Below, in pieces: positions 1 through 9,072 of a stretch of DNA of 64,000 nucleotides. The stretch lies in NCBI GenBank assembly GCA_040388625.1, contig JAZKBK010000004.1:124001-188000 (forward strand), written 5' to 3'. Within the stretch, counting starts at the first letter, position 1. Every line of letters starts with the position of its first letter. Both the position numbers and the translations under genes were made by a program. The notes beneath the pieces are model-generated. The model saw only the letters and a program-made list of their open reading frames with translations, was not told where the DNA came from and made no database searches. Origin of the DNA: Gemmatimonadota bacterium. Lineage in GTDB: Bacteria > Gemmatimonadota > Gemmatimonadetes > Gemmatimonadales > Gemmatimonadaceae.

Positions 1-344
1 GGGAATCGCGCGTGAAGATGCTGACATCCCTGACGCAGAAGATAGGAGCCGAGCCCTCGCCCACGCGCGTGCCCTGCAAGCGAGAACCCTATCAGAGCAA
101 CGTCGTTCGCAACGTCGAATCGAATCTGGCCGACGGGAGTGGGAGCCTCGAGAACAAGCATGAGCACGTCTGGGGATTCCAATTTCCTCGTGAACCAGAC
201 GCGGTGCGCATCGATCGGGATTGAGTTACCATCGAACGACATCTTCCGCACGTCCGGGTCGTTCGCCCATTCAAAATACAAGAGGACGTCTGTCGCTGTC
301 GCCAGCCTCAAGGACGGCGTGATTACGCTTGGTGATACCGTCAT
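1..344 (-). CDS. pseH: GNAT N-acetyltransferase, PseH-like (partial, C-terminus beyond left edge)
   Basis: The first ~114 codons of a GNAT-fold acetyltransferase are visible; the gene runs off the left edge. Reading from the ATG at 344, it has the N-terminal pattern of PseH/RimJ-type enzymes (WANDPDVRKMSF, then HRVWF), a strand with VGQIRFD, and the acetyl-CoA loop GRGLGSYLL. The ATG overlaps the pseG stop (ATGA), so translation is probably coupled. PseH acetylates the 4-amino group of UDP-4-amino-4,6-dideoxy-AltNAc in pseudaminic acid synthesis, and the pseB-pseC-pseG neighbours support this role over a ribosomal acetyltransferase. The later genes pseI and pseF are not in the window and would be expected to the left. 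Confidence 0.8.
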   Translation of the reverse strand, partial: MTVSPSVITPSLRLATATDVLLYFEWANDPDVRKMSFDGNSIPIDAHRVWFTRKLESPDVLMLVLEAPTPVGQIRFDVANDVALIGFSLAGHARGRGLGSYLLRQGCQHLHARF

Positions 345-1381
345 GCGGAAAGCATGATTTCGGCGACACGTGCAGCGCCCTTGCCATCCGCGATGCTAAA
401 TGCTGCACGCGACATTCCGCTGAGGTCAAGACGCCCGGACAACGCATCATCAAGCGCCGCCGCAATCGTGGAGGATGTTACATCGCCGGCGTATCCCAGA
501 TCCCGACATGCGCCATGTTCGGACACGTCCTTTACAACCCGCCGCTGATTTTCCGCTGTCACGACCACAAGGGCGGGCAAGCCTACGCAGCAACGCTCCC
601 AGGTCGCCGTCCCTCCAGCGCCTACGCTGATATCCGCGGTCGCCATCAGCTCAGCCATTCTGTCCGTCTGAAAGTGAAATGTTACCGAAGGCATTCCGGA
701 TACGAGGGTGCGGATGGCACCGGCTCTCGAGTTGCCACCGCCAACGACAACGTCAAACTGCGCATCCGTAGGCTCCAGCAGTCCGATCGCTTTAATCGCC
801 TCGGTCGTCAGGTCAAAGACATCGCCACCACCGAAAAACAACAGTACTCGTTTCACCCGCTGGCGTACGAGCGCACTTGCATGAGCCTCGGCGAACGCCG
901 GACGCAACAACGCGAATCGCGGACCGAAAAGCAGACGACAGTCGGGTGGCACGCGTGAGGCATATCGCCGCGCACCGTCGTCGGAGAGATTCTGATCGAG
1001 CAGCAACTCGCATGCGTGCGGACGGTCCGCAAGGTCGTCAATCGCGAATACTCTTGTCCGGTCGCCACGGGCGGCACGTTCCCACCCTGCGTCCAGGTCG
1101 TAATGATCAACAACGAGCCACGACGGCTCGTGGTCCATTTCGAACCACCGGCGCGCGATCTCTGCGGCATGGCAATCACATAGTCGATCTTCGCGCAGCG
1201 TCGGCGGCAATGAAAGCACCTCCATTGCGTCGGTTGACCGCGCCACCGAGCCGGGGAGGTCCCGCGTGAGGAGCGTGGCGCGAACTCCGCGCGCAAACAG
1301 CGCCTCTGCAAGTGCACCGCAACGACTGATATGGCCCGCGCCGATATCCGCCGAGGAATCCGCGCGCATCAGCACTCGCAT
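341..1381 (-). CDS. pseG: UDP-2,4-diacetamido-2,4,6-trideoxy-beta-L-altropyranose hydrolase
   Basis: A 346-residue GT-B fold protein in the PseG family. The N-terminus (MRADSSADIGAGHISRC) carries the conserved G-x-GH-x-xRC motif whose His is catalytic. A second Rossmann half carries the nucleotide-binding segment ISVGAGGTATWERCCVGLPA near residues 250-275. The enzyme hydrolyses UDP from the diacetylated sugar, releasing the free sugar that PseI condenses with phosphoenolpyruvate. It lies between pseC (43-base gap) and pseH (4-base overlap), matching the biochemical order. Length is typical for stand-alone PseG, with no PseH fusion. Confidence 0.9.
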   Translation of the reverse strand: MRVLMRADSSADIGAGHISRCGALAEALFARGVRATLLTRDLPGSVARSTDAMEVLSLPPTLREDRLCDCHAAEIARRWFEMDHEPSWLVVDHYDLDAGWERAARGDRTRVFAIDDLADRPHACELLLDQNLSDDGARRYASRVPPDCRLLFGPRFALLRPAFAEAHASALVRQRVKRVLLFFGGGDVFDLTTEAIKAIGLLEPTDAQFDVVVGGGNSRAGAIRTLVSGMPSVTFHFQTDRMAELMATADISVGAGGTATWERCCVGLPALVVVTAENQRRVVKDVSEHGACRDLGYAGDVTSSTIAAALDDALSGRLDLSGMSRAAFSIADGKGAARVAEIMLSA

Positions 1382-1424
1382 GATTTACCAGCGCCGTCAG
1401 CCGAAAACCGCCTCGCACCGCGAT

Positions 1425-2603
1425 TCATCCACACACCACCGCCCTGACGGTATCGCACACGTATGCGACCTGATCGTCCGTAATCCCCTGGAACATCGGG
1501 ATGCTCAGTTCCCGGGCGTACCATGATTCCGCGGCCGGCATCGATATGTCGCCATATCGAGCTCTGTAGTACGGCTGCCGATGAACGGGGATATAGTGCA
1601 CCTGGGGTCGTATGCCGCGTCGTACCAGCTCATCGAAGACCGCTGCACGATTCTGAACCAGCACTGGAAAGAGATGGTACGCATGGTTGCGCCCCGCGCG
1701 CTCCCCCTGCAATTCCAATGTTGAGATGCCGGCAAGTTGCTCCCGATAAACACGGGCAACCTCACGACGACGCTCCAGCCACCCACGGTGCTTTGTGAGC
1801 TGGCTTGTGCCGAGCGCGGCCAGCACATCCGGCATCCGATAGTTGAAGCCCAGAGCTTGCTGTTCGTAGTACCAGGGGCCGTCATGCTCATGCAGCAGGT
1901 CATTCCGCTTGGTAATCCCGTGCGAGCGGAACACCGCCGCGCGATCGGCGAGCGCCGCGTCATTGGTAAGCAGTGCGCCACCCTCGGCGGTTGTCACGTG
2001 CTTCACCGGGTGAAAGCTGAGGGCCGTGAATGCCGAGACCGAGCCATCACCGATCGTGTGCGTCGTTTGCGCGGAGTCGGTCCACGTTGCGCCGGGAGCG
2101 TGACATGCATCCTCGATCAACGCGATTCCGTTTTGCGCGCAAAGCGCCGCAAGTCCGCCGACATCACATGGCATTCCAGCATAGTGCACGGCGACGACTG
2201 CGCGAACCTTCGCGCGACGCGGATCGGACCGAAGAAACGCCCCAAGGGCCTCTACGGAAATGAGCCCGGTGTCGGCCTCGACATCGACGAATGCCACGTC
2301 CGCACCGCAGTAGAGTGCGGCATTCGCGCTCGCCACAAAGGTGATCGGAGGAACCACCACAACGTCACCTTCAGTGATACCAAGCGCCGCCATTCCAGCG
2401 TGCAGCACGGCCGTTCCCGAGTTCATTGCAAGCGCATGGGAAGCACCAAGTGTACGCGACAGTGCTCCCTCGAAGTCGGTGACTGAAGGCCCCTGCGTCA
2501 GCCAGTCACCGCGCAGCACCTTCACCACCGCTTCGATGTCGTCATCCCCGATGCACTGATGTCCGTACGGGATTGGTACGTTGCCAGGCGGCTGCATCGC
2601 CAC
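1425..2603 (-). CDS. pseC: UDP-4-amino-4,6-dideoxy-N-acetyl-beta-L-altrosamine transaminase
   Basis: A PLP-dependent DegT/DnrJ/EryC1-family aminotransferase of about 392 residues. The N-terminus has IPYGHQCIGDDDIEAVV and WLTQGPSVTDFE, typical of the family. The PLP lysine is in SFHPVKHVTTAEGGAL (about residue 190). EDACHAPGA carries the Asp that contacts the PLP ring nitrogen. It transaminates the 4-keto product of PseB using glutamate. The longest start is GTG at 2603, one base after the pseB stop; an ATG two codons in (2597) is equally usable. The order pseB-pseC-pseG-pseH argues for PseC rather than another sugar aminotransferase. Confidence 0.9.
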   Translation of the reverse strand: MAMQPPGNVPIPYGHQCIGDDDIEAVVKVLRGDWLTQGPSVTDFEGALSRTLGASHALAMNSGTAVLHAGMAALGITEGDVVVVPPITFVASANAALYCGADVAFVDVEADTGLISVEALGAFLRSDPRRAKVRAVVAVHYAGMPCDVGGLAALCAQNGIALIEDACHAPGATWTDSAQTTHTIGDGSVSAFTALSFHPVKHVTTAEGGALLTNDAALADRAAVFRSHGITKRNDLLHEHDGPWYYEQQALGFNYRMPDVLAALGTSQLTKHRGWLERRREVARVYREQLAGISTLELQGERAGRNHAYHLFPVLVQNRAAVFDELVRRGIRPQVHYIPVHRQPYYRARYGDISMPAAESWYARELSIPMFQGITDDQVAYVCDTVRAVVCG

Positions 2604-2604
2604 G

Positions 2605-3612
2605 CTACGCGACCCCGGCCGGTTCGGCCAAGCCCACCATGGCCCTCAACTCTTCCGCGGAGAGCCAACGATCATTTCGGTCGCTGCTGTAACGAAAGCC
2701 TTCGGAACAGAGTCGTCCGCCGTTGGCAGCGCAATCATCTGCGGTCCATTGATGGAAGGATGGGAGAATCGCGAAATAGTCATCATACTCGACCGTATTC
2801 CGGCTGTCATCTTCGCCTACCATCAATTCATGCAGTTTCTCGCCGGGCCGGATACCAATGACACTTGTCTCGCATTCGGGTGCGATGGCACGGGCGACGT
2901 CCATGATGTTCATGCTCGGAATCTTCGGAACGAATACCTCGCCGCCGTGCATCCGCTTCAGACTGGCGAGCACGAACTCCACACCTTGCTCCAGAGTGAT
3001 CCAGAACCGTGTCATTCTTGGATCCGTGATCTGAAGCTTTCCGGTGTCGCGAGCTCGGAGAAAGAATGGAATCACGCTCCCGCGGCTTCCAACAACGTTT
3101 CCGTATCTAACCACAGAGAACCGGGTTGCATGCGCGCCGGCGTAGCTATTTGCTGCCGTAAACAGCTTGTCCGAGCAAAGCTTGGTCGCCCCATAGAGGT
3201 TTACCGGTCCTGCGGCCTTGTCAGTACTGAGCGCCACAACTTTGCTCACACCCCGATCAATCGCGGCGTCAACGACGTTGGCGGCACCCATGACATTCGT
3301 ACGAATCGCTTCGATTGGATTGTACTCGCAGGCCGGCACCTGCTTGAGTGCTGCCGCATGCACCACTACATCGACTCCGTCGAACGCTCGATACAGGCGA
3401 TCTCGATCTCGCACATCCCCGATGAAATACCGGAGACAGGGGTATTTCGCTTCTGAGAAGCGTTCCCGCATCTGGAACTGTTTCAGCTCATCGCGACTGA
3501 ACACGATCAACCGGGTGGGCTTGTATCGATCGAGCACTGTCTGGACAAATCTCTGGCCGAACGAGCCAGTCCCGCCCGTGATCAAAATCACCTTGTTATT
3601 CAGCATTTCCAC
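2605..3612 (-). CDS. pseB: UDP-N-acetylglucosamine 4,6-dehydratase (inverting), PseB
   Basis: A short-chain dehydrogenase of 335 residues lacking membrane segments. It has the NAD-binding GGTGSFGQRFV, then FSRDELKQFQM, HAAALKQVPACEYNP, and the active-site stretch STDKAAGPVNLYGATK. The Asp-Lys and Tyr are all retained, as expected for inverting PseB/FlaA1. PseB turns UDP-GlcNAc into UDP-2-acetamido-2,6-dideoxy-beta-L-arabino-hexos-4-ulose, the first step to pseudaminic acid. It heads the pse operon and has 115 bases of non-coding DNA upstream. The start is either GTG 3612 or ATG 3606. Compare the WbpM-type paralogue at 11218-13143, where Met replaces the active-site Tyr. Confidence 0.92.
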   Translation of the reverse strand: MEMLNNKVILITGGTGSFGQRFVQTVLDRYKPTRLIVFSRDELKQFQMRERFSEAKYPCLRYFIGDVRDRDRLYRAFDGVDVVVHAAALKQVPACEYNPIEAIRTNVMGAANVVDAAIDRGVSKVVALSTDKAAGPVNLYGATKLCSDKLFTAANSYAGAHATRFSVVRYGNVVGSRGSVIPFFLRARDTGKLQITDPRMTRFWITLEQGVEFVLASLKRMHGGEVFVPKIPSMNIMDVARAIAPECETSVIGIRPGEKLHELMVGEDDSRNTVEYDDYFAILPSFHQWTADDCAANGGRLCSEGFRYSSDRNDRWLSAEELRAMVGLAEPAGVA

Positions 3613-3727
3613 CCATTCGTTACGGTGTTTCCCGAGCCGGATTGTGAACTGGCCGGTTGAGTCTCAATCTTCCTGGCTAAACTTATCCACTTGACGGCCC
3701 CGCATGGACCGACCCCTGAAACGTGGC

Positions 3728-4669
3728 CTAGCAGCGCTGAGCGGCCGCGAGATACCACCGGTAGGTATCTGCGATTCCCGATCGAAGATCAATCGTCGGC
3801 GCCCAGCCGGTGGCACGGATCCTGGAGGAATCGAGCAGTTTCCGGGGCGTTCCGTCAGGCTTGTCGGCATCCCAGCTAACGGGGCCGTCGTATCCGATCA
3901 CAGACGCCACCAGCTCCGCAAGCTCTCGAATCGTCAGATCCGACCCCGACCCGACGTTGAACAGGCCAGTCGCATCGCTGGACAACATGTGCAACGCGGC
4001 CGCAGCCAGGTCGTCTACGTGTAGAAACTCCCGCATGGCGTTGCCGCTACCCCACAGCCTCACCGTGGTAATATTCCCGTCCGCGGCCAGCATCTTCGCC
4101 TCGTGAAACTTCCGAATCATGGCCGGCAACACGTGGCTGCTCTGGAGGTCGAAATTGTCGCCTGGCCCATACAGGTTGGTGGGCATCAGCGATACCCAGC
4201 GTCGGCCATGTTGACGATTTGCGGCGTCCACGAGTTCCACGCCGGCAATCTTCGCAATCGCGTAGGGCTCGTTTGTCGGCTCGAGAGAGCCGGTCAGCAA
4301 TTCCGACTCGCGAATCGGCTGTGCTGCCAGCTTGGGGTAGATGCAGGAACTACCGAGGAACACAACGCGCTCGACGCCATGCTCTAGCGCTGCACCGAGG
4401 ACATTGGCCTCGATGAGGAGGTTCTCGTAAAGGAAGTCCCACCTGAAGGTATCGTTGGCGAGAATCCCGCCGACCTTGGCGGCGGCCAAAAAAACGCAGT
4501 CTGGCTTCTCGCTCGCGAAGAACTCGTGAACGCGGCGCTGGTCACGCAGATCCAGCTCATCTCGTCGACGTAAGATGAGGCCACCGGCACCGGCCCTGCC
4601 CAATGCCCGAACGATTGCAGAGCCGACCAGTCCCCTGTGCCCAGCAACGAAGATCCGCTGGCTAGGCAT
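3728..4669 (-). CDS. fcl: GDP-L-fucose synthase
   Basis: An NAD(P)-dependent epimerase/reductase of 313 residues, the usual size for Fcl/WcaG. Diagnostic motifs are GHRGLVGSAIVR at the N-terminus, AAAKVGGILANDT, LGSSCIYPK (catalytic Ser), YAIAKIAG (Tyr/Lys pair) and PTNLYGPGDNFD. It converts GDP-4-keto-6-deoxymannose to GDP-L-fucose by 3,5-epimerisation and reduction. It lies two bases downstream of gmd, the preceding enzyme, so the pair is co-transcribed. The product would feed fucosylation of the surface polysaccharide. Confidence 0.95.
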   Translation of the reverse strand: MPSQRIFVAGHRGLVGSAIVRALGRAGAGGLILRRRDELDLRDQRRVHEFFASEKPDCVFLAAAKVGGILANDTFRWDFLYENLLIEANVLGAALEHGVERVVFLGSSCIYPKLAAQPIRESELLTGSLEPTNEPYAIAKIAGVELVDAANRQHGRRWVSLMPTNLYGPGDNFDLQSSHVLPAMIRKFHEAKMLAADGNITTVRLWGSGNAMREFLHVDDLAAAALHMLSSDATGLFNVGSGSDLTIRELAELVASVIGYDGPVSWDADKPDGTPRKLLDSSRIRATGWAPTIDLRSGIADTYRWYLAAAQRC

Positions 4670-4671
4670 TT

Positions 4672-5763
4672 CTACGCCACAATGCTTGCTAGCACTTCAA
4701 GAGACGGATCCAACGTGAACGGCGTGCCCGCCTTCAACGCAGCGTGATCAGCGTCCACCATCATTTCAACGAGCTGACGAAATCCGACTCTCGGCTTCCA
4801 ATCCAGCCTGCGCTCGGCCTTCGTCGCGTCCCCGATCAACAGGTCCACTTCGGTGGGGCGAAAATAGCGTCGGTCAACCGCGATTATTTCTCTTCCCGTT
4901 GACGCATCCACCCCCACTTCGTCTTCGCCCGATCCTCTAAATTCCAAGGAAATTCCCAAACGCCGAAATGCACATTCACAGAACTCCCGAACCGTGTGAG
5001 TTTCGCCGGTGGCAAGTACGTAATCGTCGGCGGCCGCATCCTGGACGATGCGCCACATGCCTTCGACGTAATCACCGGCGAAACCCCAGTCGCGCTGCGC
5101 GCTGAGATTGCCTAGATAGAGTCTGTCCTGCAGCCCCTCATATATCCGAGCGGCAGCCATGGTAATCTTGCGCGTAACGAATGTCTCGCCGCGAACGGGT
5201 GACTCGTGGTTGAAGAGAATCCCATTGGACGCATGGATGCCGTATGCCTCACGGTAGTTCACCGTAATCCAATACGCGTAGAGTTTTGCCACGCCGTAGG
5301 GGGAACGCGGATAGAACGGGGTATTTTCGTCCTGCGGGATTGCTTGAACCTTACCATAAAGCTCCGATGTGGAAGCCTGGTAAAATCGAACACGATCCAC
5401 CATCCCCAATATCCGTATTGCTTCCAGCAGGCGTAACGTACCCACCGCGTCCGAATTCGCCGTGTACTCGGGCGTTTCGAATGATACCTGCACATGACTC
5501 TGCGCGGCGAGGTTGTAGATCTCGTCCGGCTGTGTCTCCTGAACGATGCGAATCAGATTGGTCGCGTCGGTGAGATCGCCATAGTGAAGGTGAAACCTGG
5601 AGCGCACGTCGTGGGGGTCGGCGTAAATACCGTCGACTCGTTGGGTATTGAACAGCGACGAGCGGCGCTTGACGCCGTGGACGGTGTATCCCTTCGCAAG
5701 CAGGAGCCTGGCGAGATACGCGCCGTCCTGCCCGGTAACGCCAGTGATTAGTGCCGTTTTCAT
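4672..5763 (-). CDS. gmd: GDP-mannose 4,6-dehydratase
   Basis: An extended SDR protein of 363 residues. It shows the Gmd signature [16 protein letters not shown], the HYGDLTD segment, STSELYGK, and [13 protein letters not shown] with the catalytic Tyr-x3-Lys. It makes GDP-4-keto-6-deoxy-D-mannose from GDP-mannose and is followed at two bases by fcl. The start is ATG 5763. No Shine-Dalgarno sequence is visible; instead a TATATT box sits 9 bases upstream, which could be the -10 element of a nearly leaderless transcript. Confidence 0.95.
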   Translation of the reverse strand: MKTALITGVTGQDGAYLARLLLAKGYTVHGVKRRSSLFNTQRVDGIYADPHDVRSRFHLHYGDLTDATNLIRIVQETQPDEIYNLAAQSHVQVSFETPEYTANSDAVGTLRLLEAIRILGMVDRVRFYQASTSELYGKVQAIPQDENTPFYPRSPYGVAKLYAYWITVNYREAYGIHASNGILFNHESPVRGETFVTRKITMAAARIYEGLQDRLYLGNLSAQRDWGFAGDYVEGMWRIVQDAAADDYVLATGETHTVREFCECAFRRLGISLEFRGSGEDEVGVDASTGREIIAVDRRYFRPTEVDLLIGDATKAERRLDWKPRVGFRQLVEMMVDADHAALKAGTPFTLDPSLEVLASIVA

Positions 5764-5772
5764 TAGGAGTCC

Positions 5773-5778
5773 AATATA
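5773..5778 (-). promoter_or_regulatory. possible -10 box directly upstream of gmd
   Basis: TATATT read on the minus strand, 9 bases before the gmd ATG. A convincing -35 at 17 bases is not seen. If used, the transcript would have almost no leader. Weak evidence. Confidence 0.25.
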
Positions 5779-5811
5779 TCACGGAATCGCATTACCAATG
5801 GGGGATCGCTA

Positions 5812-7023
5812 CTACGGTCGCGAAGCGGCTCCAATCCGCCCAAGGCCGGACCGGATGCTTCGCGCAAGGGCACCCCATTGACCACGCGGTGTCTGCGGCG
5901 GACGCACGAAATTGAGCACCGGCAGAAGTTGTCCGCGAAACTGCGCTTTGTAGTGAGTAATTGCGCGTTCCTTTTCGGATCGCTCGCTCGCATCGAACCG
6001 CCCCAGTTCAAAGGTGGTAACACCGATTGACGCGCAGACGGTTATCGCTGCGTGCAGCGCAAGAGGGTTTGCTCGCGCGGACTTGCCCGAGGCAGTGCTG
6101 GCGCCGCTCCAGTAGATCGCCCGACCACGGAACGCATGGCATGTCACGCCAGCGACATCCCGGCCGGATTCATCGGTGACAAGGACCACGACGTCGGTGC
6201 CCCCGCCGCGCTGCACCGCCTCGCTCAGGCCGACCCAGTAATCGAGCGTGTGGGCCGTCATCCCCGTCCTGGCGTAAGACTCCACCTGCACCGGCATGTA
6301 GCGGCGATATGCATCCACGATCGCGGCGTGCGTCGCGTTATTGTCCAGGATCCTTACCTGCACGCTCAGTCCGCGGCGCAGCGCCTGACGTATTTGATTG
6401 CGGATGTCACCGTCGTACTGTGCCAACAGCTTGTTGTCGAGTGAGGCGCCATCCACCACAGGCGCGCCCGCCCCCGGATTCACGAGCCCTGTAGAAACTG
6501 GCAGGATACGTGCGTATGCAGGGCGTTGCTGATTTCGGTCGTCCCAAAGCAGTTGGGCAAGAAGCGTTGTTCGCCCTGGTGTCGCATATCCTGATGCCTG
6601 AACGCTCTGCTCTATACGAAATCCAAGCCCACGATTCACGTTGACCAACTGCTGGAATGCAGTTACCGAAGCCCGTAAGACTGACTCGCGATTGCTATCC
6701 GGAAAGAGCGCACCACTATATCCGGTCGATATCCATCCTCCGCGTGAATCTGGATGAATGGGGATGCCGAAGACGGGGGTTCCCTGGGAGCGAACCACGA
6801 GCATGTCAGCAGCGCCATTTTCGCGCCGCGCGAAGCCGATATAAGGGGGCGAATGGTATATTGTGCTCTCCGGACTACGCGCAACGAATTCAGAACAGTT
6901 GGCTGGGCAGTCAGAAGCGCTCACCAAGCGCCCGTCGAATTCTGCAGGTATTAAAAGGCGGGCGGCGCCCACGCGGACCGTCTGGCAGTCGTCGGAAGAG
7001 CGGGTCTTGGGTCGTCGTTTCAC
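5812..7023 (-). CDS. FemAB/GNAT-like transferase near polysaccharide genes
   Basis: A 403-residue soluble protein with the look of the GNAT_like (BioF2-type)/FemAB superfamily. It has an early STIYHSPPYIGF segment, like the conserved sP.w opening of these families, and a basic helix with DIRNQIRQALRRG near the middle. The C-terminal LGRFDASERSEKE and HYKAQFRG are typical of the acyl-CoA or aminoacyl transferase core. Such proteins are often found in exopolysaccharide/exosortase loci, where they may acylate or aminoacylate glycans; the substrate here is unknown. It starts with GTG at 7023 and is divergent from the methyltransferase, with about 60 bases between. Confidence 0.6.
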   Translation of the reverse strand: MKRRPKTRSSDDCQTVRVGAARLLIPAEFDGRLVSASDCPANCSEFVARSPESTIYHSPPYIGFARRENGAADMLVVRSQGTPVFGIPIHPDSRGGWISTGYSGALFPDSNRESVLRASVTAFQQLVNVNRGLGFRIEQSVQASGYATPGRTTLLAQLLWDDRNQQRPAYARILPVSTGLVNPGAGAPVVDGASLDNKLLAQYDGDIRNQIRQALRRGLSVQVRILDNNATHAAIVDAYRRYMPVQVESYARTGMTAHTLDYWVGLSEAVQRGGGTDVVVLVTDESGRDVAGVTCHAFRGRAIYWSGASTASGKSARANPLALHAAITVCASIGVTTFELGRFDASERSEKERAITHYKAQFRGQLLPVLNFVRPPQTPRGQWGALARSIRSGLGRIGAASRP

Positions 7024-7083
7024 CGATCAAAGTTAGCGCCGCAACTTCGGCCTGCATACCGACGAGCGGCCCGTCGTCCCTCT

Positions 7084-7815
7084 GTGAGCATGCAAATAAG
7101 CCTACGTATACGCAACTTCGTAAGTCTGGTTAGGTCCGGTAAGTTCCGCTACCTTGCAAGCTATTATCTGGACCGAATTCGAGTGCACCCTGCCACCGCA
7201 GCCTACACGGTCGCGCTCGATGTCAGGTACGCGCGGCGGTTGCTCGGTGGAGACTTGCCGTCCCGGTTCGGTCGGTTGGGTGCCCAGGCTGTCCATCATA
7301 CCAGTTATGCGATTCTCGACTTGATCTTCGCAGTGGCAGAGCCGCGTACGAACGATGTTCTCGTCGACGTTGGCTGCGGCAAGGGCCGCGTGGTCATTTA
7401 CTGGCTACACAGGAACTACGGCCGACGAATTGTAGGGCTCGAGATAGACCCTGACATCGCCGCACGTACGGCCCGCCAATTTCGCCGCTTCCCGAACGTA
7501 GAAATTATCGCCGGCGATGCGATCATTAACATTCCCGATGATGGCACCTTCTTCTATTTGTACAATCCGTTCACGGAGGAGAAGGTCGTCGAATTCGAGA
7601 GTCGCATCGCTGCATTGCCCTTCCGGGGCCAGATTCGTGTCATCTACTATAATCCAAATTTCCTGGAAGTTTTTCGAACCGACCGCTGGGCCCGCCGCGT
7701 CGTCCAGCTTAATGGAATGCTGGATCGCGGCACGCTGAAGCGATTTTGCTTTCCAGTTGCCATTCTCGACCGAATTCACGCAGTCGCTGGCGATGGGTCC
7801 GATGAACGCCGATAG
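7084..7815 (+). CDS. SAM-dependent methyltransferase (class I)
   Basis: A 243-residue protein with a class I methyltransferase core. Motif I is VLVDVGCGKGRVVIYW, the acidic end of strand 2 is VGLEIDPDIA, motif II-like is IIAGDAII, and FFYLYNPFTEE resembles the N/DPP-type catalytic loop. An N-terminal helical region of ~80 residues precedes the core. As the first gene of the plus-strand glycan module it may methylate a sugar or lipid-linked intermediate, but the sequence does not define the substrate. The start is GTG 7084 or ATG 7090. It ends nine bases before the glycosyltransferase. Confidence 0.75.
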   Translation: MSMQISLRIRNFVSLVRSGKFRYLASYYLDRIRVHPATAAYTVALDVRYARRLLGGDLPSRFGRLGAQAVHHTSYAILDLIFAVAEPRTNDVLVDVGCGKGRVVIYWLHRNYGRRIVGLEIDPDIAARTARQFRRFPNVEIIAGDAIINIPDDGTFFYLYNPFTEEKVVEFESRIAALPFRGQIRVIYYNPNFLEVFRTDRWARRVVQLNGMLDRGTLKRFCFPVAILDRIHAVAGDGSDERR

Positions 7816-7824
7816 CTGGCAGAC

Positions 7825-9072
7825 GTGCGTCAGATGACGATCGTCCTGCTCACTCATGCCTTTCCGCCGGACCCCGCCGCCGTTGGCCAGCATATGGCTG
7901 ACCTTGCAGGCGTACTCGCGAAGAAAGGGCACCGAGTCGTGGTGATAACTTCCGACAGGGGATACGACGACGCGAGCATTCGGTTTACGCGCAACGAGAC
8001 GACACCTGATGGTGTCCAGATACATCGACTGGCCCAGACATCCTTCGGCAAGGCGACACTATTCCATCGCGCGGTTGCTATTGCGTCGTTCATGGCGCAG
8101 TCAACCGTGGCCGTCGCGCGTATGCAGAATCTCCGGGGAATCGTCTACAGTACGTCGCCGCCGTTCATAGGTGTGATCGCAACTGTCATTGGCAAGCTGC
8201 GAGGAGTGCCGACCGCTTTTTGGGCAATGGACCTCAACCCAGACCAGTTGGTCGCGCTCGGCAAGCTAACGCCGAGAGGTGTGCTCACACGCATGATGCG
8301 AGCAGTGAATCGATTTACGCTTCAGCGCGCGGCTGTTGTGGTGGCGCTTGACCGGCTCATGGCCGCTCGACTCGCAGCCCAGGGTGCCGAGACCGACACG
8401 TTGGTAGTAATTCCTCCGTGGTCCCCCGACGAACGACTCCACGCTGTCCCTCGCGCGGAAAATGCATTCCGTGCCCGATACGGTTTGAGCGACTGCATCG
8501 TGGTCATGTACAGCGGTAACCATACGGGGTCCAATCCGCTGACGACGCTTCTGGCGGCCGCCGAGGCGCTACGGGATGTTTCGCATCTCAAATTCGTGTT
8601 CGTTGGAGGCGGTAACGCAAAACACGAGATCGAAGAACTGATAAGCCGCGGCGAACTGCCTAATAGCTTGTCCTTGCCGTACCAACCTAAGTCAGACCTT
8701 GCCGCATCGCTCAGTGCCGCCGACGTGCACGTCGTGTCGCTCGGCGCGCAAATGGCAGGCGTCATACATCCGTGCAAGGTATACGGCGCAATGGCTGTTG
8801 CACGGCCGATCCTGTACTTCGGCCCTTCACCGTCGCACGTCTCCGCGATTATCGACGAGTGCGGCAACGGGTGGAACGTACAGCATGGAAACGTCGGTGG
8901 CGCCGTCACCATTCTTAATAGGATTGCGGCGAGCCGCTACGCCGAGCTCGATGAGATGGGTGCTCGGGGGCGCATGGTCATGAATACGCGCTTCCAGCCG
9001 GCCGCACTGGTCAACGCCGTCGCCAACGCCATAGATCGCGCGTTTGCAATCAACCGCGGCGCAGGATTGTGA
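7825..9072 (+). CDS. Glycosyltransferase family 4 (WbuB-like)
   Basis: A GT-B glycosyltransferase of about 415 residues. The N-terminal acceptor domain opens TIVLLTHAFPPDPAAVGQH, and AMDLNPDQLVALG resembles the W.W.DlWP region of WbuB-type enzymes. The donor domain shows MYSGNHTGSNPLTTLL, FVFVGGG and IHPCKVYGAMAVARPILYFG, the equivalent of the LPSKiYg.la.GrPvl motif. It probably adds an N-acetylated 6-deoxy sugar to a lipid-linked precursor. The start is GTG 7825 or ATG 7834. The stop overlaps the next gene's GTG (GTGA). Confidence 0.8.
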   Translation: MRQMTIVLLTHAFPPDPAAVGQHMADLAGVLAKKGHRVVVITSDRGYDDASIRFTRNETTPDGVQIHRLAQTSFGKATLFHRAVAIASFMAQSTVAVARMQNLRGIVYSTSPPFIGVIATVIGKLRGVPTAFWAMDLNPDQLVALGKLTPRGVLTRMMRAVNRFTLQRAAVVVALDRLMAARLAAQGAETDTLVVIPPWSPDERLHAVPRAENAFRARYGLSDCIVVMYSGNHTGSNPLTTLLAAAEALRDVSHLKFVFVGGGNAKHEIEELISRGELPNSLSLPYQPKSDLAASLSAADVHVVSLGAQMAGVIHPCKVYGAMAVARPILYFGPSPSHVSAIIDECGNGWNVQHGNVGGAVTILNRIAASRYAELDEMGARGRMVMNTRFQPAALVNAVANAIDRAFAINRGAGL

